From: Byssovorax sp.
GTDB lineage: Bacteria; Myxococcota_A; Polyangia; Polyangiales; Polyangiaceae
Assembly (NCBI GenBank): GCA_025362495.1
Contig: JANYGI010000027.1
Coordinates: 39,626 to 103,625, forward strand
Direction of reading: 5' to 3'
Length of the DNA stretch: 64,000 nt
This document shows, piece after piece, positions 1 to 8,912 of the stretch. The notes beneath the pieces were generated by a model. It did no database searches. It was not told the DNA's origin and saw only the letters and a program-made list of their open reading frames with translations. The number at the start of each line of letters is the position of its first letter. The first letter of the stretch is position 1. The position numbers were made by a program, and so were the translations under genes.

Positions 1-50
1 GCCGCATGAAGGACGCGCGCCTCGTCGTGACCGAAGAAGAGGTCGCGTGA
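1..50 (+). CDS. C-terminal end of an upstream gene (partial)
   Basis: The window opens inside a reading frame (codons from base 3) that ends at the TGA at 48-50. The visible tail reads RMKDARLVVTEEEVA. Its stop overlaps the GTG start of the next gene (GTGA), which indicates translational coupling and one operon with the type VI secretion genes that follow. Too little is visible to name a family. Confidence 0.6.
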   Translation, partial: RMKDARLVVTEEEVA

Positions 51-1060
51 GCAACGTCGCCATCGTCAGCGTCGGGGCGAGGACCGCGGTCGGGCTGAAC
101 GCGCGGCAGACCGGCTTTCTCCTGCGCGCGGGGTTTCCGGCGATGACCGAGTCGCCGCTCGCGGGCGGAGACGGCGAGCCGATCACCATGGCGTTCGTCC
201 CGACGATCGACGGCGCGCTCACCGGGGTGGAGCGCCTGTGTGCGCTGGCGCGAGCGCCGTTCGACGAGGCCATCGCGCCCGTCCGCGACGCGGCCGCCGA
301 GGTCCACGTCGCCATCGATGAAGAGTGCCCCGACGCCGCGCTGACGATTCAAGTGCTCGAGGCGATGCTCCAGCGCGCCATGCCGGCGGCGCGCGTCACC
401 GTGGTGGCCCGGGGCGAGGCGGCGCCGGGAGCGCTCGTGCCCGCGGCGATCCAGGCGCTGGAGACGCGGCGCGCTGACGTCGTGGTGATAGGCGGGGTCC
501 ACAGCGATCACGATCCGCGGGCGATTGCCGCGCTCGAAGCGAGCGGGCGGCTGTTCTCGCGCGACAACCTCGACGCCCGGATCCCGGGCGAGGCGGCCGC
601 GTTCTTCGTGCTGATGCGCGCCCCCGACGCGGCCCGGCAGCGGCTCGCGCCCCTCGCGCGCGTGCTCGGCGTGGGCGTGGGCCGGGAGCGCGCGCGCCCC
701 GACAACGATCACCTGGCCCACGAGGCCCGCGGCCTGACGGCGGCCGTGAAGCAGGCGACGGCGCAGCTCGCGGCCGACGGGCGCACGGCCGGGTGGATGC
801 TCAACGATCTCACGAGCGAGATGCGTCGGTTGTACGAGTGGCAGAGCGTGTTCGTGCGGACGCAGAACATCCTCGGGAACCCGTATCACATCGACTCTCC
901 GGCGCAGCGCATTGGCTATCTGGGCGCGGCGGCGCTGCCGCTCTTCGTATCCATGGCCGCCACGGCGTGGCGCCACGGCTACGCGCCCTCGCCGCTGGCG
1001 CTGGCCACCGCGGGCAACGACGGCGGCGACCGCGCGGCCCTGGTTCTTGGCAAGGCTTGA
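47..1060 (+). CDS. Thiolase-fold (beta-ketoacyl synthase N-terminal-like) protein of a T6SS effector operon
   Basis: The 337-residue product begins like a ketoacyl synthase (SNVAIVSVGARTAVGLNARQ) and keeps thiolase-like segments such as DVVVIGGVHSD (about residues 145-155) and a Gly-rich end near TAGNDGGDRAALVL. An obvious active-site Cys in the usual DTACSS context is absent, so it is probably non-catalytic. Proteins of this kind are common beside PAAR/Rhs genes of type VI secretion systems in myxobacteria and may act as adaptors for loading; that role is inference. The GTG start overlaps the upstream stop, and 22 bp separate it from the PAAR-like gene. Substrate and partner are unknown. Confidence 0.7.
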   Translation: MSNVAIVSVGARTAVGLNARQTGFLLRAGFPAMTESPLAGGDGEPITMAFVPTIDGALTGVERLCALARAPFDEAIAPVRDAAAEVHVAIDEECPDAALTIQVLEAMLQRAMPAARVTVVARGEAAPGALVPAAIQALETRRADVVVIGGVHSDHDPRAIAALEASGRLFSRDNLDARIPGEAAAFFVLMRAPDAARQRLAPLARVLGVGVGRERARPDNDHLAHEARGLTAAVKQATAQLAADGRTAGWMLNDLTSEMRRLYEWQSVFVRTQNILGNPYHIDSPAQRIGYLGAAALPLFVSMAATAWRHGYAPSPLALATAGNDGGDRAALVLGKA

Positions 1061-1082
1061 GTCCGCACGAGGAGACGGTGCC

Positions 1083-1454
1083 ATGGGTATCACGGCGGTC
1101 GAGATGGATTGTATCACCGAGAAATCGGGTCACACGATGACGCCGGTCGCGGTGAGCGTGTGCACCACGCCCGCCGCGCCGAGCCCGCTGCCGATACCGT
1201 ATCCGCCGGTGGCCAGCGCCGCGGAGGGCACGAAGGACTCTCCGTCGCGGACCAAGATGGGTGGGGCCAAGATCATCACCGTCGGCGCCTGCTTCTCGGC
1301 GTGTCATGGCAACGAGCCCGGCACGCTGAAAGAGGTCGTGAGCGCCAACACCGGCGGTCCGGCCTTCATCGTGATGGGGGCGCCGATCGTCCTCGTCGAG
1401 CTCGGCATGGTGGGTATCACCGGGAGCCCTGGGTTCCTGAACAAGGGGGGCTGA
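1083..1454 (+). CDS. PAAR-like (DUF4150) T6SS spike-tip protein
   Basis: This 123-residue protein carries the DUF4150/PAAR-like pattern: a Pro-rich stretch (PSPLPIPYPPVAS, about residues 28-40), a Thr/Lys-rich strand, and the Gly/Ala-rich TGGPAFIVMGAPIVLVELG near the end. PAAR-like proteins cap the VgrG spike and couple an effector to it. The ATG at 1083 is preceded by GGAGACGG at good spacing; upstream in-frame codons lie in the previous gene and are not protein-like. The stop is 3 bp from the Rhs start, the usual PAAR-Rhs arrangement, so it most likely carries the Rhs protein as cargo. Confidence 0.85.
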   Translation: MGITAVEMDCITEKSGHTMTPVAVSVCTTPAAPSPLPIPYPPVASAAEGTKDSPSRTKMGGAKIITVGACFSACHGNEPGTLKEVVSANTGGPAFIVMGAPIVLVELGMVGITGSPGFLNKGG

Positions 1455-1457
1455 CGC

Positions 1458-4400
1458 ATGGCGACTTCACCGGCACCGGACGCGGCGGCCCCTCCGGGCA
1501 TGTGCCCCGGCATCGCAGTCCTCGGCGGCGGGGGCTCGGGCGGCGATGGAGACGGCGACGGCAACGGCGGCAAGGACGGCAGCGGCGGCAACGGCAAGGG
1601 CAAGGGCGGCAACGGCAGCGGCGACGGCAAGAACGGCGGCGAAGGCTGCGGCGATCCCGTCTGCCCGATCACCGGCCGGATGTTCCTCGACGTCCTCGAC
1701 TTCGCGTTCACCGGTCCGCTCCCGCTCCGCTGGATCCGCCACTACAACTCCCGTCAATGCGAGCTCGCGGGGGAGCTCGGACACGGCTGGTCGCACGACT
1801 ACGGCTGGCGGATCCGGGACGCGAGGCGCCGGCAGACAGAGCTCTTCGACGATCAGAATCGACTGCAAGAGTTCCCGAAGATCCCCGACACCGCGGCCGG
1901 AATCGACAACGCCCTCGGGTGGACGCTCCGGCGCGACGGTCAGGGCTTCAGCCTGCTGACGCGCGACCAGATCCGCCGTGATTTCGGCGCCGTTCGCGCC
2001 GATGGCTTCCATTATGTCGAGGCCGAGACGGACCGCAACGGCAACACGATCCGCATCGAGCGCGACCCCTCCGGCGCCCTCACCGGCGTGGTCGACTCGG
2101 CCGGCAGGCCCTATCGCGTCGAGGTCGACGATCAGCGCCGCATCACCCGCATCTCCGTCGCCGTGGAGCCGACGCACCAGCAGTGGATCGAGGTCGCCCG
2201 CTACACCTACGACGACGACGGCGACCTGATTGGCTGTTGCGACGCCGAGGGGTTCCGCTGGGGCCACGCGTACAGCGGTCACCTGATGACGGAGCACCGC
2301 ACCCCGACGGGGCTGACGTACTGTTATCGCTACGACGGCGCCACGCAGAACGCCTGGTGCGTCGAGTCCTGGGGCGAGTACATCGGGAGCGTCGATCCCG
2401 CGCTCGAGACGCCGATCCCGCCGCGTCCGACTGGCATTGATCGCCGCCCGGTCAAGGGCATCAACCACGTTCGATTCGACTACCTCAAGCAGACCCGGTA
2501 CACCGAGGTGACCAGCGGTCTCGGCGGGGTGCTGCGCTATTTCGGCGACGAGAACGGCCGGGTCATCAAGCGTGTCGACGCGGCCGGCGGGATCTCCGAG
2601 TACCTCTACGATCCTGCGACTGGCGCCCTCGTCGGGGAGACCCAGCCCGACGGTTCCAGCCGGGTCCCATCGGCGAGCAGCCCTCCCGGCGACGGCTTCG
2701 TCTCGAGCTCGGGGGCGACGGTGTCCTCGTTCCTCGACGAGCGCGGGCTCGAGGTCACGTTTCAGGAGGACTTCCAGTCGGTCGTGCGTCGCGCCTTCGA
2801 TCCACGCGGCAACCTCACCTTCGTCCTCCACGCGGACGGCACGACCGAAGAGTACTCGTCCGACGACCGTGGGCTCCTGCTCCAGAGCATCGACCGGCTC
2901 GGCGTCGTCACGCGCTACGTGCACGACGCCATGGGCAACCTCGTCGAGAGAGAGCGCTCCGGCGCCGGCGCCGAGACGATGGACTACGACTATCTCGGGC
3001 GGAAGATCGCCCACGCCGATCGCCTCGGCGCTCGGACCGAGTGGACGTGGGATCGTCGCAACGAGGTGATCGAGAAGCGGTATGCGGACGGCGGCTTCAC
3101 GCGCTGGGTCCGTGACGGTCTGCGGTACGCCACGATGTCGGACCACAACGGTCAGATCTCGAGGGTGGTGTACGGCGGCCTCCACTGGCCGATCCGGGTA
3201 GAGGCGCCCGACGGCTCGGCGCTCGAGTATCGTTACGACGTGGAGGGGCACGTCGTCGCCATCCGCAACGGGCGCGGCGAGGTCTGCCGGCAAACCCACG
3301 ATCACACGGGCCGTCTCGCCGCGCTGCAGACGTTCGAAGGGCTGCGGTACAGCTACGGTTACGACGTCGCCGGCAAGCTCGTGTGGCAGCGAGGCCCCCT
3401 CGGCACCGAGACGCGCGAGTACGACGAGCAAGGCCGCCTCGTGACGGTCGAGCTCCCCGACGAGGCCATCGCCCTCTCGTACGACCGCGCCGCGAGGACG
3501 TTCGCGGTCGACAATGGCACGCTGATCGCGCAGGTCGTCGATGCGGCGAACAACCCGATCCGCGAGACGGACGGCCGCCATCAGCTCGAGATCCACTGGC
3601 ACGGTGGCGAGGCCGATGGCTTCGTGAGCGACGTGGGTTTGCCGGTGCGACGCACCCGCGGAAAGACGGGCGAAGTCGACACCATCGAGGCCGGCGACGT
3701 GGCCGTCATCCACCTCGGGCGACCCGCCAGGGATGGTCAGCTCATCCACCTCGGCGACGGCCTCGTCCTGCGACGGACGTTCACCAGCACCGGCCAGCTC
3801 GAAGGGCAGTGGCTCGCGCGCCGCGACGATGCCTTGCCGCGCGATCAGCAGGCCACGCCGGCCGATCCCGGCCTGCTGTGGTGGACGACGTACACCTGGC
3901 GCGGCGACTTCCTCGTGCGCGAGCACGACTCGAACGATCGAACCGTCGAGTACGACGTCGCGCCCGGCGGCCGCATCCGGGCGCGCCGCGCGTTCGCCGG
4001 AGGGCAGCTCGTCGAGGAAGAGGTCCTGAGCTTCGACGGGTTCGGCACCCCGCTCGTGAAGGGGGCGCGCTACGACGCGCACGGCCGGCCCACCGAGATC
4101 CATGGAGCGGTGATCGAGTACGACGTCGCCGGTCGAACGTGCCGGCGCGGCGATCGCCAGCTCCGCTGGAGCGCCGCCGGCGAGCTGCTCGAGGTCGAGA
4201 CGCCGGGGCAAATCGTGCGGTTCCGCTACGACGCGCGGGGCCGTCGCGTCGCCAAGCGGGTGTATCGCCAGAACGAGATCGTGCGCGACGTGTCGTATCA
4301 GTGGATGAACGACTGCGTCCTCCACGAGGTCGATCACTCGGCGCAGCGCACGCGCACGTACCTGCGGGACGCCACGTCGTACGCGCCGGTGGCCCTCGTC

Positions 4401-5276
4401 GATCTGCACGGCGCCGACGTCGAGGTAGCCTATCTCCTGCGGAGCCCGATCGGCTACCCGGTCGGCGCCGTCGATCCCGCGGGCAACGTGGTCTGGCGGG
4501 CCGCGCCGACGATCTACGGCGAGGCGCGCCCGACCATCGCGACGATGCCAGTCGACGTGCGGTTCCCCAACCAGCACGCCGACGCCGACGTCGGCCTCGT
4601 GTACAACCATCGTCGCTGGTTCGATCCCGAGACCGGGCTCTTCATCAGCCCGGATCCGCTCCAGCTCGAGGGCAACATCCACCCTCGCGAGTACGTGCGC
4701 AACCCGACGATCGAGTGCGATCCCGAGGGGCTCGTGCCGATCATCAACGGGGTCGATCACGGCACCTCCGCGAATGGCCTCCTGGCCCCCGGCCCCAACG
4801 CGACACGGGGCACGGCCGCGGTGCCCGGGTACATCGACGCGGGCAACTACGCGACGAAACGCGGCTTCAACCAGGACGTGCGCCGGGCCATCGACAACGC
4901 CGGGTTCAAGCACGGGTGCCACAGCTGCGGGAGCACCGATCCCGATCCCACCGGCGTCTACGGACACAAGCACTTCGTCCCCGATCACCAGGCCCCGGTC
5001 AGTGCCTCGAAGGCCACGGGCGCGACGCCTCCGCCGGGGAGCACCAGGCTCTATCCGCACTGTCATCGATGCAGCAACGCGCAGAAATACCAGCAGGCCG
5101 CGCTCGCGCGCAACCCCACGGCCAACGCCGCGTCCGCGGTGAGCCGTCAGAACGCGAACCTCGCCAGCGGAACACCGCACCCGATGCCATCGACGGCAGC
5201 GATGACGAACCAGTCCACGATCATCAAAAATAACGCGGCGGCGCCGCCGAACAATGGCTGGCCTGCTGGCTACTGA
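1458..5276 (+). CDS. Rhs repeat polymorphic toxin with Cys/His-rich C-terminal domain
   Basis: The 1272-residue protein has a Gly/Asp/Lys-rich N-terminal linker (about 20-60), a DUF6531-like segment (about 65-130), many YD repeats (for example YRYDGATQNAW, YDYLGRKIAH) and an Rhs core end (YDPETGLFISPDP type, here WFDPETGLFISPDPLQLEG) closing at DPEGL near residue 1089, where such proteins self-cleave. The variable region (about 1092-1272) holds C1154-x2-C1157, then HF-VP-D1176-H1177, then C1202-x2-C1205. This is a zinc-binding, treble-clef/HNH-like arrangement that suggests a nuclease. The activity is inferred. Start ATG has an AGGGGGG ribosome site. It lies 3 bp after the PAAR-like gene and 15 bp before a possible immunity gene. 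Confidence 0.9.
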   Translation: MATSPAPDAAAPPGMCPGIAVLGGGGSGGDGDGDGNGGKDGSGGNGKGKGGNGSGDGKNGGEGCGDPVCPITGRMFLDVLDFAFTGPLPLRWIRHYNSRQCELAGELGHGWSHDYGWRIRDARRRQTELFDDQNRLQEFPKIPDTAAGIDNALGWTLRRDGQGFSLLTRDQIRRDFGAVRADGFHYVEAETDRNGNTIRIERDPSGALTGVVDSAGRPYRVEVDDQRRITRISVAVEPTHQQWIEVARYTYDDDGDLIGCCDAEGFRWGHAYSGHLMTEHRTPTGLTYCYRYDGATQNAWCVESWGEYIGSVDPALETPIPPRPTGIDRRPVKGINHVRFDYLKQTRYTEVTSGLGGVLRYFGDENGRVIKRVDAAGGISEYLYDPATGALVGETQPDGSSRVPSASSPPGDGFVSSSGATVSSFLDERGLEVTFQEDFQSVVRRAFDPRGNLTFVLHADGTTEEYSSDDRGLLLQSIDRLGVVTRYVHDAMGNLVERERSGAGAETMDYDYLGRKIAHADRLGARTEWTWDRRNEVIEKRYADGGFTRWVRDGLRYATMSDHNGQISRVVYGGLHWPIRVEAPDGSALEYRYDVEGHVVAIRNGRGEVCRQTHDHTGRLAALQTFEGLRYSYGYDVAGKLVWQRGPLGTETREYDEQGRLVTVELPDEAIALSYDRAARTFAVDNGTLIAQVVDAANNPIRETDGRHQLEIHWHGGEADGFVSDVGLPVRRTRGKTGEVDTIEAGDVAVIHLGRPARDGQLIHLGDGLVLRRTFTSTGQLEGQWLARRDDALPRDQQATPADPGLLWWTTYTWRGDFLVREHDSNDRTVEYDVAPGGRIRARRAFAGGQLVEEEVLSFDGFGTPLVKGARYDAHGRPTEIHGAVIEYDVAGRTCRRGDRQLRWSAAGELLEVETPGQIVRFRYDARGRRVAKRVYRQNEIVRDVSYQWMNDCVLHEVDHSAQRTRTYLRDATSYAPVALVDLHGADVEVAYLLRSPIGYPVGAVDPAGNVVWRAAPTIYGEARPTIATMPVDVRFPNQHADADVGLVYNHRRWFDPETGLFISPDPLQLEGNIHPREYVRNPTIECDPEGLVPIINGVDHGTSANGLLAPGPNATRGTAAVPGYIDAGNYATKRGFNQDVRRAIDNAGFKHGCHSCGSTDPDPTGVYGHKHFVPDHQAPVSASKATGATPPPGSTRLYPHCHRCSNAQKYQQAALARNPTANAASAVSRQNANLASGTPHPMPSTAAMTNQSTIIKNNAAAPPNNGWPAGY

Positions 5277-5291
5277 AGTACACTGCCGCGC

Positions 5292-6371
5292 ATGAACAGC
5301 GTCGAGCTCTACAAGAAGGGAACCGACCCGAAAGGCGCCGATCCGAACGAGGAATGCACCGTCTGGATCGAGGGCACCACGCTCTACTGGCTCCGGGTCA
5401 CCTACGGTGTCGGGCGCAACCAGCGGGACGAGGGCGACCGCCGGTTCGACACCGCCGCAGAGGCCGAGAAGGCCGCCGAGGCGATGATCGCCGAGCTCAA
5501 GGCGGCGCGCTTCGAAGAGGCGGCTACCGAGCCGGCCGCGCCCGAGCCGGAGAAGCCTTCGACGGCGAAGAAGGGGGCGGTGAAGCCCTCCTGGTTCAAG
5601 GTGCTGTCCAAACCGCTCCTCGCGCAGGACGCGAAGCTCCTCAAGCTCGCGAAGAGCAAGGGGCTCGCGCATCGCTTCGACGAGGTCCAGGCCCTGATGC
5701 GGCCGGGGATGGACCTCGCGCTCAAGAAGGCCAAACCGGCTGATTTGAAGGGGATCGTGTCGCGCATCGGTGGCGAGCCGGATCTCCCGTCGGCCAGCGC
5801 CTGGCCCGCCGCGGACGGCGCCCCGCTCACGTTCGTCGCGCAGATCGTGATCGGACCCGAGGTGAAGGAGCACGACCTCGAAGGCCTCCTCCCCGAAAAA
5901 GGTGTACTGTCCTTCTTCGCGCAGCTCGATCCCGATTCGGCCGAGTACGGCGATCGCTGTGCGGTCCTGTTCTTCCCGACCACGAAGGGGCTCGCCCGCG
6001 TCGCGGCGCCCTCACCCGCGAGCGTCCTGAAGAACGCTGGGCTCCTCACGCCCAAGCCGCGGCTCACGGTCGCGCCGAGCGACGTCCCGGCGGTCGAGGC
6101 GCTGGGGCTGACGCGCGCCGAGCAGGGTGCCTATCACGACGAGCTCTTCCTCGGCCCGATCCCCGAGGGGCGTCATCACATGCTGCTGGGCTGGCCGAAC
6201 GCGACCACGCACCACGACATCAAGGGCAAGCGCTTCCTCGCCCAGTTCGACTCGGATCATCGCCTCGATTTCCAGATGGGCGACTACGACACGCTCCGCT
6301 TCTACATCGACGGCGACGCGATCGACGCGACGACGCTGAAGACGGCGGTCTGCACGCTCTCGGAGGGCTGA
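5292..6371 (+). CDS. WGR-like plus DUF1963 (YwqG-like) protein, candidate immunity protein
   Basis: The 359-residue product has an N-terminal WGR-like segment (WLRVTYGVGRNQRDEG, then FDTAAEAEKAAEAMIAEL; about 30-75), an acidic Ala/Pro/Glu linker with lysines, and a C-terminal DUF1963/YwqG-like domain (about 150-359) recognised by GEPDLPSASAWP, FVAQI and LLGWPNATTHHD. No signal peptide is visible, so it should be cytosolic. It starts 15 bp after the Rhs stop in the position normally taken by an immunity gene; neutralising the Rhs toxin is an inference from position. The fusion of WGR-like and DUF1963 parts in one chain is somewhat unusual. Confidence 0.75.
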   Translation: MNSVELYKKGTDPKGADPNEECTVWIEGTTLYWLRVTYGVGRNQRDEGDRRFDTAAEAEKAAEAMIAELKAARFEEAATEPAAPEPEKPSTAKKGAVKPSWFKVLSKPLLAQDAKLLKLAKSKGLAHRFDEVQALMRPGMDLALKKAKPADLKGIVSRIGGEPDLPSASAWPAADGAPLTFVAQIVIGPEVKEHDLEGLLPEKGVLSFFAQLDPDSAEYGDRCAVLFFPTTKGLARVAAPSPASVLKNAGLLTPKPRLTVAPSDVPAVEALGLTRAEQGAYHDELFLGPIPEGRHHMLLGWPNATTHHDIKGKRFLAQFDSDHRLDFQMGDYDTLRFYIDGDAIDATTLKTAVCTLSEG

Positions 6372-6378
6372 CGCGCGG

Positions 6379-6798
6379 ATGAGCCTCGAAATCGAGCTCG
6401 CCGAGGCCTCGGAGCACCGCTGTGGTTGCTGCGGGAAACGGTCGCACACGCTGCGCGGCTTCGTCACGAAGGACGGAGACGCGCACGCGGTCTACATGGC
6501 CGGCTACACCGAGAAGCACACGCCGGAAGAGGGCACTCTCCTCGTGTCAATCGGCGACTGGACCGATGGATCGACGCCGGCCGACCGCGCGGCCGTGGTG
6601 ATGAAGGCGCAGAAGATCGACGGCCGATTCCAGCTCATGGTCGTCGGCCCGGAGGGCTGCCCGTGGGACGACGTCGCCGTCTTCGGCGCCATCGCGACCC
6701 GGGCCGAAGCGCTCGCGCGCGCCGACATCCAGGAGTATTTCCACGTCGCCGATCACGTGCTGGAGATCGACACCCGGTTCACGCGCGGGTTCGCGTAG
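6379..6798 (+). CDS. Small protein with CxxC motif, unknown function, candidate immunity gene
   Basis: This 139-residue cytosolic protein begins with a HRCGCCGKRSH knuckle (about residues 13-23) that could bind zinc, followed by a mixed alpha/beta region (VYMAGYTEKHTPEEGTLLVSIGDW, about 35-60) and an acidic C-terminus. I do not recognise the family. It follows the WGR/DUF1963 gene by 7 bp and is co-directional with the Rhs operon, so it may be a second immunity or accessory protein. The TAG stop at 6798 is followed by a short gap to the convergent TIGR02270 gene. Confidence 0.7.
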   Translation: MSLEIELAEASEHRCGCCGKRSHTLRGFVTKDGDAHAVYMAGYTEKHTPEEGTLLVSIGDWTDGSTPADRAAVVMKAQKIDGRFQLMVVGPEGCPWDDVAVFGAIATRAEALARADIQEYFHVADHVLEIDTRFTRGFA

Positions 6799-6831
6799 CG
6801 CGCGACGGCGCCGCGAGCTTCGCCCCGTCGG

Positions 6832-8856
6832 TCAGCGCACCGCGGGGCGCGCCCACGAGCCTGGCGTCTCGGCCGTCGCCTTCACCAGCGATCCCCAGGC
6901 CGCCAGGCTCTGCTCCTGGACGAGCACGAAGTCGTGGGGATCGAAATGCGTCACCTTGCCAGTCCACGCCGCGAGCTCGCGGTGGAGCCGGCGCCGGTCC
7001 TCGGGGCCGAGCGGCAGCCGATCGAGCTCGTGGAGCGATATCGACGGTGAGTACGGGTTGCCACGTCGCACGCGCTGATCGGGATCGTAGCGACTCCCGT
7101 GCTCGCTCCAGTAGGCGCGCCAGCGCAGCGGATCGATCGAGGCGATCTCCAGCGTCTCGGTCGAGCTCGCGGGCGGCAGAAAGCGGGGATCGCTGATCAG
7201 CTCGGCGAGCGTCCGGCGCGAGGGGCCGGCGTCAGGATCGGGATCGTCCATCTCGCTGTCGTCGAGCGCGTCGGGCGGGACTTCGATGCTCTCGATCAGC
7301 TTCGCGCCGAGCAGCCGTTCGAGCGCGGCGCCGGCCGCGAGTTTGATCGCTTCGTCCTCGGATCCGAGCAGGTCAATCAGCGCGGGGACCGCCGCGAGGT
7401 GACCGGCCCACCCGACGGCCTCGACCGACGTCGGGGTCGGCGCGGCGTTCATGCGATCGAGGAGCCACCGCGCGTCGTCCTCGCTCGGCACGATCGCCAG
7501 GTGGAGGAGCGCGCGCTCGCCCAGCGTGCCGACCGCAGCGGCGCGCGCGGCGGAGGACGCCTGAGGGTGCGCCGCGAGCGCCATGGCCGCGAGCGCGGCC
7601 TCTTGCACGCGCGGATCGGCGTGCTGCTGCGCCCGCGCGAGGGCGCGTCGCAGATCGGGATGGCGCGCGATCGCGAGGGCAGGCAACGCCAGCGCGAGGA
7701 CGCCGGGATCCTCGTCGTCAGCGAGCTCGGCGAGCTCTGCGCTCGTGAGCCAGCCCCGGTACGCGAGCACCTCGACCGCCAGCGCGCGGCACCCGAGCTC
7801 GGTGGACGCGAGGAGCGACCGCAGCGCGCCGGGGATGAACGGGTTCGGCGCGATCTTCATCGCCGACGCGAAGGACCCGGCCACGACGGGATCGTTCGGC
7901 CCGAAGCGATGGAGCACGCGCTCTGCTCCGGCGAGCGCGTCGCGCCCTTCGAGGCAGCCGCCGAGCAGCGACATCGCGAACACGCTCATCGGGTTGGCGA
8001 TCGGCGCGTCGAGCGCGAGCGGCTCGAGGTACGCGACGGCGGGTGATCCGAGCGCGGCGAGCGCGTCGATGGTGCGCACCAGGCGCTGCTCGAGAGGCAA
8101 CGACGTGCGAAACGCGTCGCCCGCGAGCGGCGTCCGCTGGATACCGAGCATGCCAATCTCGTCGAAGCACTCGCGCGCCCAGCGCCGGATGAACTCCGAG
8201 TCTTCGAGGGGCGCGGCGGGCGGCTGCGCAAAGCCTGGAGGCGGGGATACCGGCGCGGGAGCCGCAGGCGGCGGCGAGGGCCGGCGCGGCGCGAGCGACG
8301 CGGGCCGCTGCTCGGCGAGGCGTCGCGCGAGCCTGGCGGTCGCCGCGAGCTCGGCGAACGTTGTGGGCTCGGGGAGCGCGACCACCTCCACGCTCTCTTC
8401 CGGCTCGGGCACGGGGGGCGCGGCGAACGATGGCACGAGCGACGCGCGCTCGATCGCATGGAAAGGCGGCAGCTCGGCCGCGGCCTCGAGCTCCTTCGCG
8501 ACGCGGCTCGCGAAGGCGACCCGAGGGAGGCGCTCCTCGGCGCGAAGGAGCTCGCGACAGGCCGCGCGCAGGGCGTCGAGCGCCGGCGGCAGACCCGCGC
8601 GCGCGAGGAGGATCGCCGCGTCCCAGAGCCGCGCGTGGGCGAGGTTGATCGCCGTCGAGCGATCGGCGCGCCCGTCGAACGCGTCGTACATCGCGGCGAT
8701 CCCGAGCTCGAGCCGCCGCGCCGCCGGCGCGAGGTGCGCGCTCGGCGCCGACTCGTCGCCGATCGCCCGAGCGGCCGCGTGAGCGCGCTCGTGCGCCCGC
8801 TCGAGGTGTCTCATCCACGGCGACGCGGGATCCGCGGCGAGCAGCAGAGCTTCCAT
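6832..8856 (-). CDS. TIGR02270-family HEAT-repeat protein (T6SS-associated)
   Basis: A product of 674 residues (683 if the upstream ATG at 8883 is used). An all-alpha N-terminal half precedes a Pro-rich linker (about 190-215), then HEAT-like alpha repeats (ALAVEVLAYRGWL, PALAIARHPDLRRALARA, AAVPALIDLLGSEDEAIKLAAGAAL) and a Trp-rich C-terminus (PLRWRAYWSEHGSRYD). This layout matches the TIGR02270 family found in type VI secretion clusters, where it is thought to be scaffold-like or effector-associated. I chose the ATG at 8856 because it leaves a 56-bp AT-richer gap to the divergent neighbour. Ribosome sites are poor for both starts. Confidence 0.75.
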   Translation of the reverse strand: MEALLLAADPASPWMRHLERAHERAHAAARAIGDESAPSAHLAPAARRLELGIAAMYDAFDGRADRSTAINLAHARLWDAAILLARAGLPPALDALRAACRELLRAEERLPRVAFASRVAKELEAAAELPPFHAIERASLVPSFAAPPVPEPEESVEVVALPEPTTFAELAATARLARRLAEQRPASLAPRRPSPPPAAPAPVSPPPGFAQPPAAPLEDSEFIRRWARECFDEIGMLGIQRTPLAGDAFRTSLPLEQRLVRTIDALAALGSPAVAYLEPLALDAPIANPMSVFAMSLLGGCLEGRDALAGAERVLHRFGPNDPVVAGSFASAMKIAPNPFIPGALRSLLASTELGCRALAVEVLAYRGWLTSAELAELADDEDPGVLALALPALAIARHPDLRRALARAQQHADPRVQEAALAAMALAAHPQASSAARAAAVGTLGERALLHLAIVPSEDDARWLLDRMNAAPTPTSVEAVGWAGHLAAVPALIDLLGSEDEAIKLAAGAALERLLGAKLIESIEVPPDALDDSEMDDPDPDAGPSRRTLAELISDPRFLPPASSTETLEIASIDPLRWRAYWSEHGSRYDPDQRVRRGNPYSPSISLHELDRLPLGPEDRRRLHRELAAWTGKVTHFDPHDFVLVQEQSLAAWGSLVKATAETPGSWARPAVR

Positions 8857-8912
8857 ACTCCACGATGGTTTACTCCTTTTCATCGCCCACCGTCGAGTAC
8901 GATACTGCCCGC

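Noticed and set aside
1467..5873. Minus-strand frame of more than 1400 codons opposite the Rhs gene
   Set aside because: It is a mirror of the strong G/C third-position bias of the Rhs and next gene; composition is Arg/Val/Glu-rich without domains.
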